A DNA stretch of 64,000 bases from Zobellia galactanivorans (GTDB lineage: Bacteria > Bacteroidota > Bacteroidia > Flavobacteriales > Flavobacteriaceae): contig NC_015844.1 in the NCBI RefSeq assembly GCF_000973105.1, forward strand, positions 4,956,501 to 5,020,500. Direction: 5' to 3'. Below, in pieces: positions 18,018 through 27,294 of this stretch (the first letter of the stretch is position 1; every line of letters starts with the position of its first letter). The notes beneath the pieces were generated by a model, which worked only from the letters and a program-made list of their open reading frames with translations, made no database searches and was not told the DNA's origin. Both the position numbers and the translations under genes were made by a program.

Positions 18018-18101
18018 CTCGATAATCGAGATTAAATACTCCGAGGCTTGCCTCATAATCAAGGTGTATTCCTGTTAATCCCTCGCGGGCTTGCCCCGAG
18101 G
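18018..18101. repeat. Cluster of three hairpins between barrel and ABC genes
   Basis: Three palindromes follow one another: CTCGATAATCGAG (18018-18030), GAGGC-TT-GCCTC (18043-18054) and a longer stem pairing 18081-18090 with 18093-18101 around TT. The last two share a GGCTTGCC core. No T-run follows, so they look less like terminators than like a repetitive palindromic element or mRNA-stabilising hairpins that could set different levels for the barrel and the importer. Confidence 0.65.
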
Positions 18102-18130
18102 TAGTTTACTCAACGAAAACTAAAATCCAA

Positions 18131-19192
18131 ATGAAACTCAACAAACATCTGCCCGTAAAACACCTGCTAAGGTTATTTGTGGTATCTACCATTTTACTTA
18201 ACGCCTTAGGGTGTGCCGAACCCATTGAAAAGTCCGATAACACCCAAAAGGGTGAATTGAACGAAGATGGACTGATAGAAAGTGCCATCGATCTTTCAGG
18301 AAAAACCATTGGCTATTGCAGCCCCACTTTAAATGCGCCTTATTATCAGGCCTTGTTAAAGAGCATTCAAGAAACCACGGAAAAAAACGGAATGACCTTT
18401 TTGTCCGCCGACGGGCAAGACGATATCAGTAAACAGGTATCGGCCGTGGAAGATTTGATTACAAAGGGGGTAGACGCCTTGCTCTTGAACCCTAAAGACC
18501 CCGATGCCTTGGTAGGGGTCACCAAATTGGCCAAGGCCGCTGGCATCCCCGTTTTTATAATCGATAGCTCAATCGACCCTTCCGCCGAATATGTGACTAC
18601 GATACAGTCCAATAATTTGGCCAACGGTGCCCTTGCGGGAGAGTGGTTGGCCAAAAAATTCGGGAGTAAAAAAATGAACATTGCCCTACTTAGCGGCAAT
18701 GCGGGGAATCCGGTCGGAAGAACCCGAAAACAAGGACTCTTACAGGGGATAGCCGAAGAACAGCTAAGAAGTTTGGGCTACATCGATTTGAACGTTAAAA
18801 CCCAAATGTATACGGAATGGTCTTATGCTGGAGGACTAAAGGCCATGGAAGATATTTTAGTGGCCCACCCAGACATCAATGTGGTTATTACCGAGTCCGA
18901 TGTTTGTGTCCTCGGTGCCATAAAAGCCATTGCCCAGGCAGGAAAAACGGATGACATCCTGATTGTCGCGGGTGCCGACGGACAAAAAGAGGCCATTAAG
19001 TACATCATGGATACCGATTTCTATGGCTGTACCGCTATGAACAGTCCGGTTCAGATAGGTAAAAACGCCGTCACTTATGCGATTCAATATATGAACGGTA
19101 AGCGGGATTTTTCTAAAACATCGTTTACCGCCCCTTTGCTTATCACCAAAGAAAACGCTGCTCAGTATTACAATCCAGATGCATTGTTTTAA
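18131..19192 (+). CDS. ABC sugar importer, substrate-binding lipoprotein (RbsB-like)
   Basis: A 353-residue lipoprotein with a lipobox ending at C28 (LLNALGC). The mature part is a periplasmic-binding-protein-like I domain of the ribose/xylose class: KTIGYCSPTLNAPYYQALLKS at the start is divided over about 56-76, and VDALLLNPKDPDAL and the AGADGQKEA stretch follow. It would capture sugar or sugar alcohol and hand it to the permease. Location next to mannitol dehydrogenase and fructokinase suggests mannitol. It is followed by the ATPase gene after 9 bp. Confidence 0.9.
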   Translation: MKLNKHLPVKHLLRLFVVSTILLNALGCAEPIEKSDNTQKGELNEDGLIESAIDLSGKTIGYCSPTLNAPYYQALLKSIQETTEKNGMTFLSADGQDDISKQVSAVEDLITKGVDALLLNPKDPDALVGVTKLAKAAGIPVFIIDSSIDPSAEYVTTIQSNNLANGALAGEWLAKKFGSKKMNIALLSGNAGNPVGRTRKQGLLQGIAEEQLRSLGYIDLNVKTQMYTEWSYAGGLKAMEDILVAHPDINVVITESDVCVLGAIKAIAQAGKTDDILIVAGADGQKEAIKYIMDTDFYGCTAMNSPVQIGKNAVTYAIQYMNGKRDFSKTSFTAPLLITKENAAQYYNPDALF

Positions 19193-19201
19193 CCCCTTAT
19201 A

Positions 19202-20728
19202 ATGGACGATATGCAAAATACAAAAAGCGAGTATAGACTTGAAATGACCGGAATATCAAAAAGTTTCGGAATCGTTTCAGTGCTGAAGGATGTCAATTTA
19301 AGGGTAAAGCATGGTGAAATCCATGCCCTACTTGGCGAAAACGGAGCGGGGAAATCCACTTTGATGAAAATACTAAGCGGGGTACACCAAAGGGATACCG
19401 GTCGCGTATTGCTCAATGGAGAGGAAATACATCCTAAAAACACCCATGAAGGCCGGGTCATGGGTATTAGCGTAGTATACCAAGAACTATCTTTGATCAA
19501 TGACCTCTCCGTAGCGGAAAACATATACCTGCATAAGTTGGGGGCCAGTAAGTTTTGGATGAACTGGAAGGAAATAACCAAGGATGCCCAAGAATTGATC
19601 AACTCCTTAGGTTTTGATATCGATGCCTCGGCCACGGTAAGGAACCTGAGTATTGTACAAAAACAAGTGGTAGAGATTGCCAAGGCGATTTCGGAAGACA
19701 CCAAGGTTTTGGTTTTAGATGAGCCCACTACGGTATTTGACCCCACCGACACCCAAAAACTATTTGACAATTTGTTCAAACTTAGGGAGCGGGGTATTTC
19801 CATCATTTACATTTCGCATCACCTAGAGGAGATTTTCAAAATAGCCGACACCGTAACCGTGCTTAAGGATGGTGTAGATACGGGGAGCATGCCCGTTTCC
19901 GAAACCGATGCCGATGCCGTAATTCGATTGATGATCGGTAGGGAATTGAAAGATATGTTCCCGCCAAGGAACATAAAGGTAGGGAACGAAGCCATTTTTG
20001 AGGTCAAGGATTTGACGGCAAAAAACACCCTAGTACACAATGTTTCCTTTTCCGTAAAGCCTGGTGAAGTACTAGGTATTGCGGGACTAGGGGGAAGCGG
20101 AAGGACAGAAACCGCAAAATTGATCTTCGGAGCGGATAAAAAGAAATCGGGAAGCATTTTCTTGAACGGAAAGGAAATTCAAACCAAATCCCCTGCCGAT
20201 GCAGTGAAGCAAGAAATAGGCCTGGTCTGTGAAGACAGAAAGGAAGAGGGCGTGTTCTTACCCCTGTCCATCCGAAAGAACATCAGTGTGACCAATTTTA
20301 AGTCCATTTCAAACCGGTTCGGCTTTATCAATGTCGAAAAAGAATACGCCAAGGTCCAGGAGCTGATAGAAAAACTCAACATTAAAACGCCTAGCTCTGG
20401 GGTACCGGTCGAAAACCTAAGTGGGGGAAACCAACAAAAAGTGGCCTTGGCCAAGTGGCTGAGTATAGACAGTAAGGTAATCATCATAGATGAGCCTACC
20501 CGAGGTGTCGATGTTGGCGCAAAAGTAGAAATCTACAACCTGATCAACGAAGTGGCCAAAAGAGGCGTCGGCGTTGTGGTCATCTCATCGGATATGCCCG
20601 AAATAATGGGTATTGCCGATAGAATTCTGGTGATGTACAAAGGAACGATCTATGGGGAACTGCCCAAAGAAAAATTTTCCGAAGAAAACATACTTCGTTA
20701 CGCAATTGGAAAACCACTAAAAAATTAA
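19202..20728 (+). CDS. ABC sugar importer, double ATPase subunit (RbsA-like)
   Basis: A 508-residue fused ATPase with two nucleotide-binding domains. The first has Walker A GENGAGKST at 45-53 and Walker B VLVLDEPTT, but a weak signature (LSIVQKQ). The second has a degenerate Walker A (GLGGSGRTETAK) and an intact LSGGNQQ signature with Walker B VIIIDEPTRG. This asymmetric pattern is normal for RbsA/XylG. It energises import by the neighbouring permease. It lies between binding protein and permease with short gaps. Confidence 0.95.
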   Translation: MDDMQNTKSEYRLEMTGISKSFGIVSVLKDVNLRVKHGEIHALLGENGAGKSTLMKILSGVHQRDTGRVLLNGEEIHPKNTHEGRVMGISVVYQELSLINDLSVAENIYLHKLGASKFWMNWKEITKDAQELINSLGFDIDASATVRNLSIVQKQVVEIAKAISEDTKVLVLDEPTTVFDPTDTQKLFDNLFKLRERGISIIYISHHLEEIFKIADTVTVLKDGVDTGSMPVSETDADAVIRLMIGRELKDMFPPRNIKVGNEAIFEVKDLTAKNTLVHNVSFSVKPGEVLGIAGLGGSGRTETAKLIFGADKKKSGSIFLNGKEIQTKSPADAVKQEIGLVCEDRKEEGVFLPLSIRKNISVTNFKSISNRFGFINVEKEYAKVQELIEKLNIKTPSSGVPVENLSGGNQQKVALAKWLSIDSKVIIIDEPTRGVDVGAKVEIYNLINEVAKRGVGVVVISSDMPEIMGIADRILVMYKGTIYGELPKEKFSEENILRYAIGKPLKN

Positions 20729-20744
20729 CTCAAAAACTTAAACG

Positions 20745-21713
20745 ATGGCTTTAACTTTAAAACAACAACTGAGCAGCCCGGGCGGTGTGCTTAAGTTCTT
20801 AATAAAATACAACACCATATTCATCTTCTTGTTATTGGTGCTGTTTTCCGCAATCATTTCAGATGTATTCTTTACCTCGGTGAACCTAAGTAACCTTTTA
20901 AAGCAAGTATCGGGTATCGGTATTATAAGTATCGGCATGTTGATCGTCATCTTGACCGGCGGAATAGATTTGTCCGTAGGTTCCATGGTGGCCCTATTGG
21001 CCGTGACCTTTGCCATTCTCGTTAATATTTTCGCCTTGCCCTTGGCCATTCTTATTACCATTGCCATCGGATTTGGCCTGGGCAGTGTTTCGGGCTATTT
21101 GGTGGCTTACCAAAAAATGGCGCCCTTTATCGCAACCTTGGCGTTAATGACCGTAGCACGGGGAATGGGCTTTATTTACTCTAAAGGCTCTCCGGTAACT
21201 TTCAAGACCTATGGCGGTTTATTTATGTCGGATTTTGCCAATAATTCCTTTTTGGGCATACCCAATATTGCCATTGTGTTTTTTATAATCGTGATTTTGG
21301 CGATGGTCATGCTCCGTCACAACGTTTTCGGGAGAATCGTCATTGCCATAGGAAGTAACGAGGAAGCCTCTCGACTCTCTGGAATCAAGGTAAACAAGTA
21401 TAAGTTTTTGGTCTATGCCATATCTGGGGCCTTGGCGGCCATTTCGGCCATCATCGTAGCTTCGAGAACCAACCTAGGCTCACCCAATATGGGCATGGCC
21501 TGGGAACTGGATGCCATTGCCGCCGTAGTAATCGGCGGCGCCAGTTTAAATGGCGGTAGGGGTACGGCCATAAATACCTTGATGGGGGTATTGATCTTAG
21601 GCTTGATCAGCAATATCCTAAATCTTTTAAACGTGCCTTCATATCCACAGCAAGTCGTAAAAGGAGGGATCATCATTTTTGCCGTATTGCTTCAACGATT
21701 TGAGAATAAATAA
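20745..21713 (+). CDS. ABC sugar importer, permease (RbsC-like)
   Basis: A 322-residue inner-membrane permease of the BPD_transp_2 family with eight to ten hydrophobic segments. The family landmarks LTGGIDLSVGS, MAPFIATLALM and the cytoplasmic loop with GSNEEASRLSGI (EAA-like, contacting the ATPase) are clear. A single subunit presumably forms a homodimer. It ends 13 bp before the mannitol dehydrogenase start. Confidence 0.95.
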   Translation: MALTLKQQLSSPGGVLKFLIKYNTIFIFLLLVLFSAIISDVFFTSVNLSNLLKQVSGIGIISIGMLIVILTGGIDLSVGSMVALLAVTFAILVNIFALPLAILITIAIGFGLGSVSGYLVAYQKMAPFIATLALMTVARGMGFIYSKGSPVTFKTYGGLFMSDFANNSFLGIPNIAIVFFIIVILAMVMLRHNVFGRIVIAIGSNEEASRLSGIKVNKYKFLVYAISGALAAISAIIVASRTNLGSPNMGMAWELDAIAAVVIGGASLNGGRGTAINTLMGVLILGLISNILNLLNVPSYPQQVVKGGIIIFAVLLQRFENK

Positions 21714-21726
21714 ACAAAGATCTTCC

Positions 21727-23223
21727 ATGAAAAATTATAAATTAAACAGCACTAATCTTTCCCATATTTCAGAAAGAGTTTCAGTTCCAAAATACAACAG
21801 ATCTAAGCTTAAAACGGGCATCGTACATGTGGGTATCGGTGGGTTTCACCGGGCACATGAAGCTTTTTATACCGATCAACTACTGCAAGACGAATCCGTC
21901 ACGGATTGGGGGATATGTGGCGTAGCCCTTTTGGATTTCGACACTAAGATCTACAATACCCTAAAAGAACAAGACGGCTTGTACACCTTGATCGTCAAGG
22001 AACTGGACGGCACCCATACCCGACAGGTCATCGGTTCCATCGTTGAATATCTCTTCGCTCCGGAAGCCCCCATAAAGGTTATCGAAAAAATGGCGAGTCC
22101 TGAAGTCAAAATTATCACCTTGACCATTACCGAAGGTGGGTATAACTATAACGAGGCCACCAAAAAATTCGACTTTGACAATCCCTTGATCCAACATGAC
22201 CTAACACATCCCAACAGCCCTAAGACCATTTTTGGTTACCTGACCCAAGCTTTAAAACTGAGAAAGGATAGAGGTCTCAAAGGATGTACCATTCAGTCTT
22301 GCGACAACATTCAGGGGAATGGCCATATGGCCAAAAGGATGTTGCTCACTTATGTTTCCACCGCAGCACCTGATTTGGTAGAATGGATAGAAAGCCATGT
22401 GTCTTTTCCCAATGCCATGGTCGACAGAATAACCCCGGCGACCTCGGAAGCCGATATTATAAACTTACGGGAAACTACCGGTATTGAAGATGCCTGGCCC
22501 GTGGTATGCGAACCTTTTAAACAATGGGTCATAGAAGATGATTTTATTGAGGGAAGGCCGGCATGGGAAACCGTAGGGGCACAATTTGTAAACAATGTCG
22601 AGCCCTATGAAAAAATGAAACTGAGCCTTCTAAACGCCGGACATTCCGTACTGGGCATTCTAGGCGCGCTACTAGGATACGATACCATAGATGAAGCGGT
22701 GAACAACCCAAACGTAAGAAGCTTTTTGAACAGCTATATGGATGTCGAGGTGAGTCCCGTTTTAGGCGATTTGGAAGGCATCGATTTAAGTGACTACAAG
22801 CGATCCCTGTTGGAAAGGTTTGGAAACATCAATATAAAAGACCAGATCGATAGAATCTGCTCTGAAAGTTCCGCCAAGATCCCCATATTTATTTTACCGA
22901 CCGTAAATGCCCAATTAACGGAAAACGGACCCATAAAGCGCGCCGCCTTTGTCATTGCGGCTTGGGCAATCTATAGCTTGGGGAAAGATGAAAAAGGCCA
23001 TGTCCTGAATATCAAGGACGCCATGGCTTCCTTGATAAGTGAAAAAGCCAAGGTCGCGGTAGAAAACCCGAAGACCTTTTTGGAAATAGAGTCGGTATTC
23101 GGAAAACTCAAAAACGATTCAAGCTTTGTAGAGGCGTACACCCAAGCCTATAAAAACATTATGGACCAAGGTGTGGAAAAATGTGTGATCGCTATAAACC
23201 GTAACCAGGAGAACAACAATTAA
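21727..23223 (+). CDS. Mannitol 2-dehydrogenase (polyol-specific long-chain dehydrogenase)
   Basis: A 498-residue cytosolic enzyme that oxidises D-mannitol to D-fructose with NAD+. It has the N-terminal nucleotide fold start VHVGIGGFHRAHEAFY and the helical C-terminal domain with KLSLLNAGHSVLG, which holds the catalytic lysine and conserved N and H of the family. The start at 21727 gives the usual family N-terminus; an upstream in-frame start at 21679 would overlap the permease. Zobellia galactanivorans has a characterised mannitol dehydrogenase in such a cluster. The fructokinase gene begins directly after the stop. Confidence 0.95.
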   Translation: MKNYKLNSTNLSHISERVSVPKYNRSKLKTGIVHVGIGGFHRAHEAFYTDQLLQDESVTDWGICGVALLDFDTKIYNTLKEQDGLYTLIVKELDGTHTRQVIGSIVEYLFAPEAPIKVIEKMASPEVKIITLTITEGGYNYNEATKKFDFDNPLIQHDLTHPNSPKTIFGYLTQALKLRKDRGLKGCTIQSCDNIQGNGHMAKRMLLTYVSTAAPDLVEWIESHVSFPNAMVDRITPATSEADIINLRETTGIEDAWPVVCEPFKQWVIEDDFIEGRPAWETVGAQFVNNVEPYEKMKLSLLNAGHSVLGILGALLGYDTIDEAVNNPNVRSFLNSYMDVEVSPVLGDLEGIDLSDYKRSLLERFGNINIKDQIDRICSESSAKIPIFILPTVNAQLTENGPIKRAAFVIAAWAIYSLGKDEKGHVLNIKDAMASLISEKAKVAVENPKTFLEIESVFGKLKNDSSFVEAYTQAYKNIMDQGVEKCVIAINRNQENNN

Positions 23224-24111
23224 ATGAAAAATATAGTCTGTTTTGGGGAAGTTTTATGGGATGTTTTCCCCACACACGAAAAAATTGGGGGAGCCCCCTT
23301 GAACGTAGCGTTACGCTTACAATCCTTAGGTAACCAGGTATCCATCATCAGTAGGATAGGTGAGGATGAAAAAGGCAAGGAGATAGAGAAAAGCATCATA
23401 GAAAAAGGGATTAACGCCGAAAACTTACAAGTAGATCAAGAGTTGAACACAGGAATAGTACAGGTAAGCTTGTCCCAAAACGGTTCCGCTTCCTATGAGA
23501 TTACATTTCCCAGGGCTTGGGACAACATAAAAATAGACGACAAGGCGATAAAAGCGACCCAAGGGGCCGACGCCTTTATTTACGGGAGTTTAGTAGCTCG
23601 CGACAAACGATCCAAACATACGCTTTACGAGTTATTAAAATTAGCAAAGTATAAGATTTTTGACGTGAACCTCAGGGCGCCCTATTATAACATGGAAGTT
23701 CTGGGCCACTTGATGAAAGCGGCGGATTTTATTAAGTTCAACGACGATGAGATTTTGGAAATCGGTCAAGAACTGGGCTCCGAATCAAATGCTTTGGAAC
23801 AGAACATTAGTTTTATAGCAAAACGTACCGATACAAAATCTATCTGTGTAACACGTGGGGCGCATGGGGCTATTTTGTACTACAAGGATAACTTTTACGA
23901 GAATAAGGGCTACCCCATTGAAGTTGTAGATACCGTAGGGGCCGGCGATTCTTTTTTGGCATCATTGACCAACGGCTTAATAAAAATGGAAGACCCGCAA
24001 AAAACCATAGATTTCGCCTGTGCCATAGGAGCTATGGTAGCCGGTAGGGAAGGGGCCAATCCGATATTTACCCCGGAAGAAATCCAAGCCTTTATCAAAA
24101 GTCGCCAATAA
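23224..24111 (+). CDS. Fructokinase, PfkB family
   Basis: A 295-residue PfkB/ribokinase-fold kinase that phosphorylates fructose to fructose-6-phosphate with ATP. It has the N-terminal substrate motif FGEVLWDVFP, the GGAPLNVALRLQSLG signature 1, and signature 2 DTVGAGDSF with catalytic D242. The gene starts immediately after the mannitol dehydrogenase stop. It completes the route mannitol to fructose to fructose-6-phosphate and is followed by a terminator. Confidence 0.95.
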   Translation: MKNIVCFGEVLWDVFPTHEKIGGAPLNVALRLQSLGNQVSIISRIGEDEKGKEIEKSIIEKGINAENLQVDQELNTGIVQVSLSQNGSASYEITFPRAWDNIKIDDKAIKATQGADAFIYGSLVARDKRSKHTLYELLKLAKYKIFDVNLRAPYYNMEVLGHLMKAADFIKFNDDEILEIGQELGSESNALEQNISFIAKRTDTKSICVTRGAHGAILYYKDNFYENKGYPIEVVDTVGAGDSFLASLTNGLIKMEDPQKTIDFACAIGAMVAGREGANPIFTPEEIQAFIKSRQ

Positions 24112-24134
24112 ATCACGACATGGCTTAAAGACAT

Positions 24135-24172
24135 AAAAGCAGCCGCCCGTAATAAGGGACAGCTGCTTTTTA
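24135..24172. terminator. Shared terminator of the fructokinase and iota-carrageenase genes
   Basis: AAAAGCAGC at 24135-24143 pairs with GCTGCTTTT at 24162-24170, with an inner CCC/GGG pairing. It has A and T flanks on both sides and lies between two convergent genes, so can serve both strands. Confidence 0.75.
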
Positions 24173-24191
24173 TTTACAAATTGTTTCGTGA

Positions 24192-25667
24192 TCAGTTACA
24201 CGAAGTAATACTACCTAGATTTTGGTTACATACTTTAGGGGTATTATACTTTACGTTTAAAACGTAATTATTGGGAAAGCCCTGAACACTGGAGGTGCTT
24301 ACATTGACGTTATAATTGCCAAGGCTGTTGTCCCTTTTCGTGTTATCGATGGTAACTCCCAAGGAGGGTCCGTTATACTCGAACCCATCTGGACCTGGCC
24401 GACAAACCTTAGAACGTTCCGAACAGGGTAAATAGGATAAGAATGCCTGCTTGAGTTTGGCGCCAGTACCCTTATAGGTTGCCTTAACATTGGTTACCTT
24501 AGATGTGGCGAATTTCCCTGGTTTGATTCCGCTAACGGCAGGATTGGAGTGGTTATACGCCGCTTCGTTAAAGTCGTTTGCGATACGTGCCGCCCATGTT
24601 CTTCCGTTATTACGTTTGTACACGACTTCTACCGAGCCAGCTCCTAGAATACCTTCAATATAGTTCTTGAAAGCGTCGGCACTTGCCCTATTCCCCTTAT
24701 CGAAAATCTCTATAAAACCGTGCTCTACACGTACGGCATATGCACAACCGATGGCGGTTACATCATCTATGGTCACTTTACCGTTTTCCATAAAATGGGG
24801 AGAGAACATTACCGGGGTCAAGCCATTGGTATTCTTGATCTTTGTGGCAAAAATATCCCTTACCCCCCCTTTTTTAGCGGTTTTCATAGCGAGGTTGTCG
24901 GTTTCTAAACGCAAGGTTACCCCGCCCGTACAACTTAGATTGTTGAACAGAATGTTATCTGCCGCGTACGCCTGTATGAGGCCATATCCCGTATGGGCAT
25001 TCGCCTGGTCTATATTCTCAATAATACCTTTATGTGGCCAAGCATTGCCTGCCTTATCCGTAAAGCTTACCAATATCGAAGCAAAGATGGTTTTTTCATC
25101 CTTGATCGTAAAATTCGATATTTTAAAGTTGGTTACGTTACCAACATCGGCTACAATTTGGTTTTTAGAACTGTTGCCTCTTAGGTCTACTATAAACTTA
25201 CCTCCTTTACCCACTATACTGGCGTTTTCTATTTTTTCCTCTGTTTTACTGGCAAAATCAAAAATTCTGTGATTCTTCGCAGGAGTCAACCCCTTGGTCG
25301 GATAGATTACCGTTCCCTTTTCTATTTCAAGATGTACATTAGAGCGCATTCTAATTTTGGTCAAATAGTACTTTCCCTTAGGAAGGGTCAGTATACCACC
25401 GGTATCCGATAAATCTTTGATAGCCAGGTTTAATTTGCTACTATCATCGTTCTGATCATTGTGGTTAACACCGTAATCCGTGACCAGGTTTTTTTTATTG
25501 GCCCGTACATTCTGACCCGGTGGGGTATAAAATGAAGAAGCCGCGGCCCTCAATTCAGTTGGAACTTCCGAAATTTCGGAGGTATCGTTTTCCGTCACTT
25601 CTTTGGTGCATCCTATTGCCATTATGGCAATTGACGCTAAATAAACAGGTTTAAATTGTAATTTCAT
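24192..25667 (-). CDS. cgiA: Iota-carrageenase, GH82
   Basis: A 491-residue endo-enzyme that hydrolyses beta-1,4 links in iota-carrageenan with inversion. It starts with a lipoprotein signal (lipobox to C20) and a short acidic linker; the right-handed beta-helix runs from about residue 60. The catalytic pair is E255 and D257 in LRLETDNL, matching the E245/D247 pair of the Alteromonas fortis enzyme. From memory it resembles Z. galactanivorans CgiA, also 491 residues. As a probable lipoprotein it would be anchored on the cell surface. It is divergent from the GH16 gene with a 574-bp AT-rich gap between them. Confidence 0.93.
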   Translation of the reverse strand: MKLQFKPVYLASIAIMAIGCTKEVTENDTSEISEVPTELRAAASSFYTPPGQNVRANKKNLVTDYGVNHNDQNDDSSKLNLAIKDLSDTGGILTLPKGKYYLTKIRMRSNVHLEIEKGTVIYPTKGLTPAKNHRIFDFASKTEEKIENASIVGKGGKFIVDLRGNSSKNQIVADVGNVTNFKISNFTIKDEKTIFASILVSFTDKAGNAWPHKGIIENIDQANAHTGYGLIQAYAADNILFNNLSCTGGVTLRLETDNLAMKTAKKGGVRDIFATKIKNTNGLTPVMFSPHFMENGKVTIDDVTAIGCAYAVRVEHGFIEIFDKGNRASADAFKNYIEGILGAGSVEVVYKRNNGRTWAARIANDFNEAAYNHSNPAVSGIKPGKFATSKVTNVKATYKGTGAKLKQAFLSYLPCSERSKVCRPGPDGFEYNGPSLGVTIDNTKRDNSLGNYNVNVSTSSVQGFPNNYVLNVKYNTPKVCNQNLGSITSCN

Positions 25668-26180
25668 TGTAAGAATTTAAGGTTAATAATGTCGCAATAT
25701 ATAGTGTATTTTCCTACTTATATAGAAGTTAATTAATACACTTAAACACTATTTTACCTTTAACCCCCCTTCCGACAGGGGCCAATTATAAGTAACGGTC
25801 CTATACCCTTCCACCTCTTTTACACAACCACCTGATATTAAGTATTTTATAATTAGCAAGCCCCAAGAATTCAAGAGGTTAATAAAATGTAAGTCAAAAA
25901 AGAAGGCTTCATTTATTAAACTAGAATTGCACCAAAACCAGATTAACTCCCTATAGTTTAAACGTATACATCAAAGGGTATGAAGAATAGTTTTTACAAA
26001 AAAACTTCACATAACAAGAATGGAATAATAGAACCCAAATAAATAAGGGGCACAATTTCAAAAAATTTAGAAAGGCCGATAGGTTAAGGATAATTTGCAG
26101 AAAACCTATGTTTTACAAGCCTGTATTGAGATAATGTAGAGTTATTTTCTGCACTTGTCAAGTTTTTTTCGAGGTGCGTT

Positions 26181-26213
26181 TTTGAAATAAAAACCTTACA
26201 AATTTTAGTTTTG
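26181..26213 (+). promoter_or_regulatory. -33/-7 promoter of the GH16 porphyranase-like gene
   Basis: TTTG at 26181-26184 and TAGTTTTG at 26206-26213, with 21 bp between, fit the Bacteroidota promoter. The start codon is 28 bp after the -7 box. The rest of the 25668-26241 gap is AT-rich with no gene; no clear reverse promoter for the carrageenase could be placed. Confidence 0.65.
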
Positions 26214-26241
26214 CACTCAAGAAATTATAAAACATACCCCC

Positions 26242-27228
26242 ATGAACTTAACTAAAATGGCTGTTTTCGCAGCAAGTCTATTTTGTCTCGCCTGCAAGAA
26301 TGATATAGATACCGAACTGGAAAAAAAATCCATACCGGAATCTGAAATTCAAAAGTCGGAAGAAAAACTACCGAACGAAGAAGAATTGACCCCGACCGAC
26401 CCCGATGAAGAAACGAACAAGGAAGAAACTGTTACAGCGAACGCGACCTATGATTTTACCGGAAACACCCCACCTCCGGCACCCCAAGGCATGAAATGGG
26501 TAAAAATATCACAACTTTCCGATGAGTTCAACAATGGTTTCAATACTGATAAATGGACCAAATCGCTTTGGAACTATGGTGTACCCGTACAAATGAAGGC
26601 CGAAAACTCTGGAGTTAGCGATGGCAAACTGTGGATCAAAGCTACCTTGGGCAACGACCCCGAGCGTTGGTTCGAAACCTCCCGTGTTATGTCGAAGGCC
26701 CAAGTCAATTACCCCATGTATACCGTAAGCCGTATTAAAGGGGCCCATATTTCGGCCTATAATACCTTTTGGTTGAACAATGGGAATATTTCCAACCGTA
26801 ACGAAATTGACGTTATAGAGAATAACTCCAACCCCTCCTGTAACTGTCAGCCCGATTTCCCTTGGCAAATGAATTCGCAATATTTTCACGTGGTCAATGA
26901 CGATACCAAGCGTAATAAGGGCAATTTTGACAATCGCGAACTCTCCGATGCCAACCCGCTTAAGGGCGTAGCTTGGAACGAAGAATACCACACCTTTGGC
27001 GTTTGGTGGAAAGACGCCACGCACATTCAGTTTTATTTAGATGGCGAACCGGCCGGAAGCGTGGTTTCGGCACGTGATTTTACCCGTGAGCTAAATATCA
27101 TATGGGACCTATGGACGGTTGATGCCGATTGGCTCGGGGGACTTGCCAAAAAGGAACATCTGTCGAACAACAATATCAACACCATGAAAATAGACTGGAT
27201 ACATACCTATCAATTGGTAGAGGAATAA
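26242..27228 (+). CDS. GH16 lipoprotein, beta-porphyranase-like
   Basis: A 328-residue GH16 hydrolase anchored as a lipoprotein (C18), with an acidic linker (about 20-65) before the jelly-roll catalytic domain (about 82-326). The catalytic motif is EIDVIE with E188, D190 and E193. The PPPAPQGMKWVKI entry and the EIDVIE form recall porphyranases PorA/PorB more than agarases (EIDIME) or kappa-carrageenase. It would cleave sulfated agar-type chains, but the substrate is an inference. The acidic linker suggests display on the outer face of the cell. Confidence 0.85.
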   Translation: MNLTKMAVFAASLFCLACKNDIDTELEKKSIPESEIQKSEEKLPNEEELTPTDPDEETNKEETVTANATYDFTGNTPPPAPQGMKWVKISQLSDEFNNGFNTDKWTKSLWNYGVPVQMKAENSGVSDGKLWIKATLGNDPERWFETSRVMSKAQVNYPMYTVSRIKGAHISAYNTFWLNNGNISNRNEIDVIENNSNPSCNCQPDFPWQMNSQYFHVVNDDTKRNKGNFDNRELSDANPLKGVAWNEEYHTFGVWWKDATHIQFYLDGEPAGSVVSARDFTRELNIIWDLWTVDADWLGGLAKKEHLSNNNINTMKIDWIHTYQLVEE

Positions 27229-27256
27229 CTATTCATAATAGTGAGTTGTTTAGTTG

Positions 27257-27294
27257 AATAGGGCATTAACATTACGTTTTTGCCTTATTTTTTT
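27257..27294. terminator. Terminator between convergent GH16 and beta-helix genes
   Basis: AATAGGGCA at 27257-27265 pairs with TGCCTTATT at 27281-27289 (one G-U), followed by a T-run. It ends the GH16 transcript and overlaps the 3' end of the opposing gene. Confidence 0.55.

Noticed and set aside
24667-25272. 201-codon ORF opposite the iota-carrageenase gene
   Set aside because: It is fully antisense to a gene with clear GH82 catalytic motifs and has no recognisable product.
26242-27228. Kappa-carrageenase as identity of the GH16 gene
   Set aside because: The sequence entry and EIDVIE motif fit porphyranase/agarase-type GH16 better; no carrageenase-specific feature was seen.
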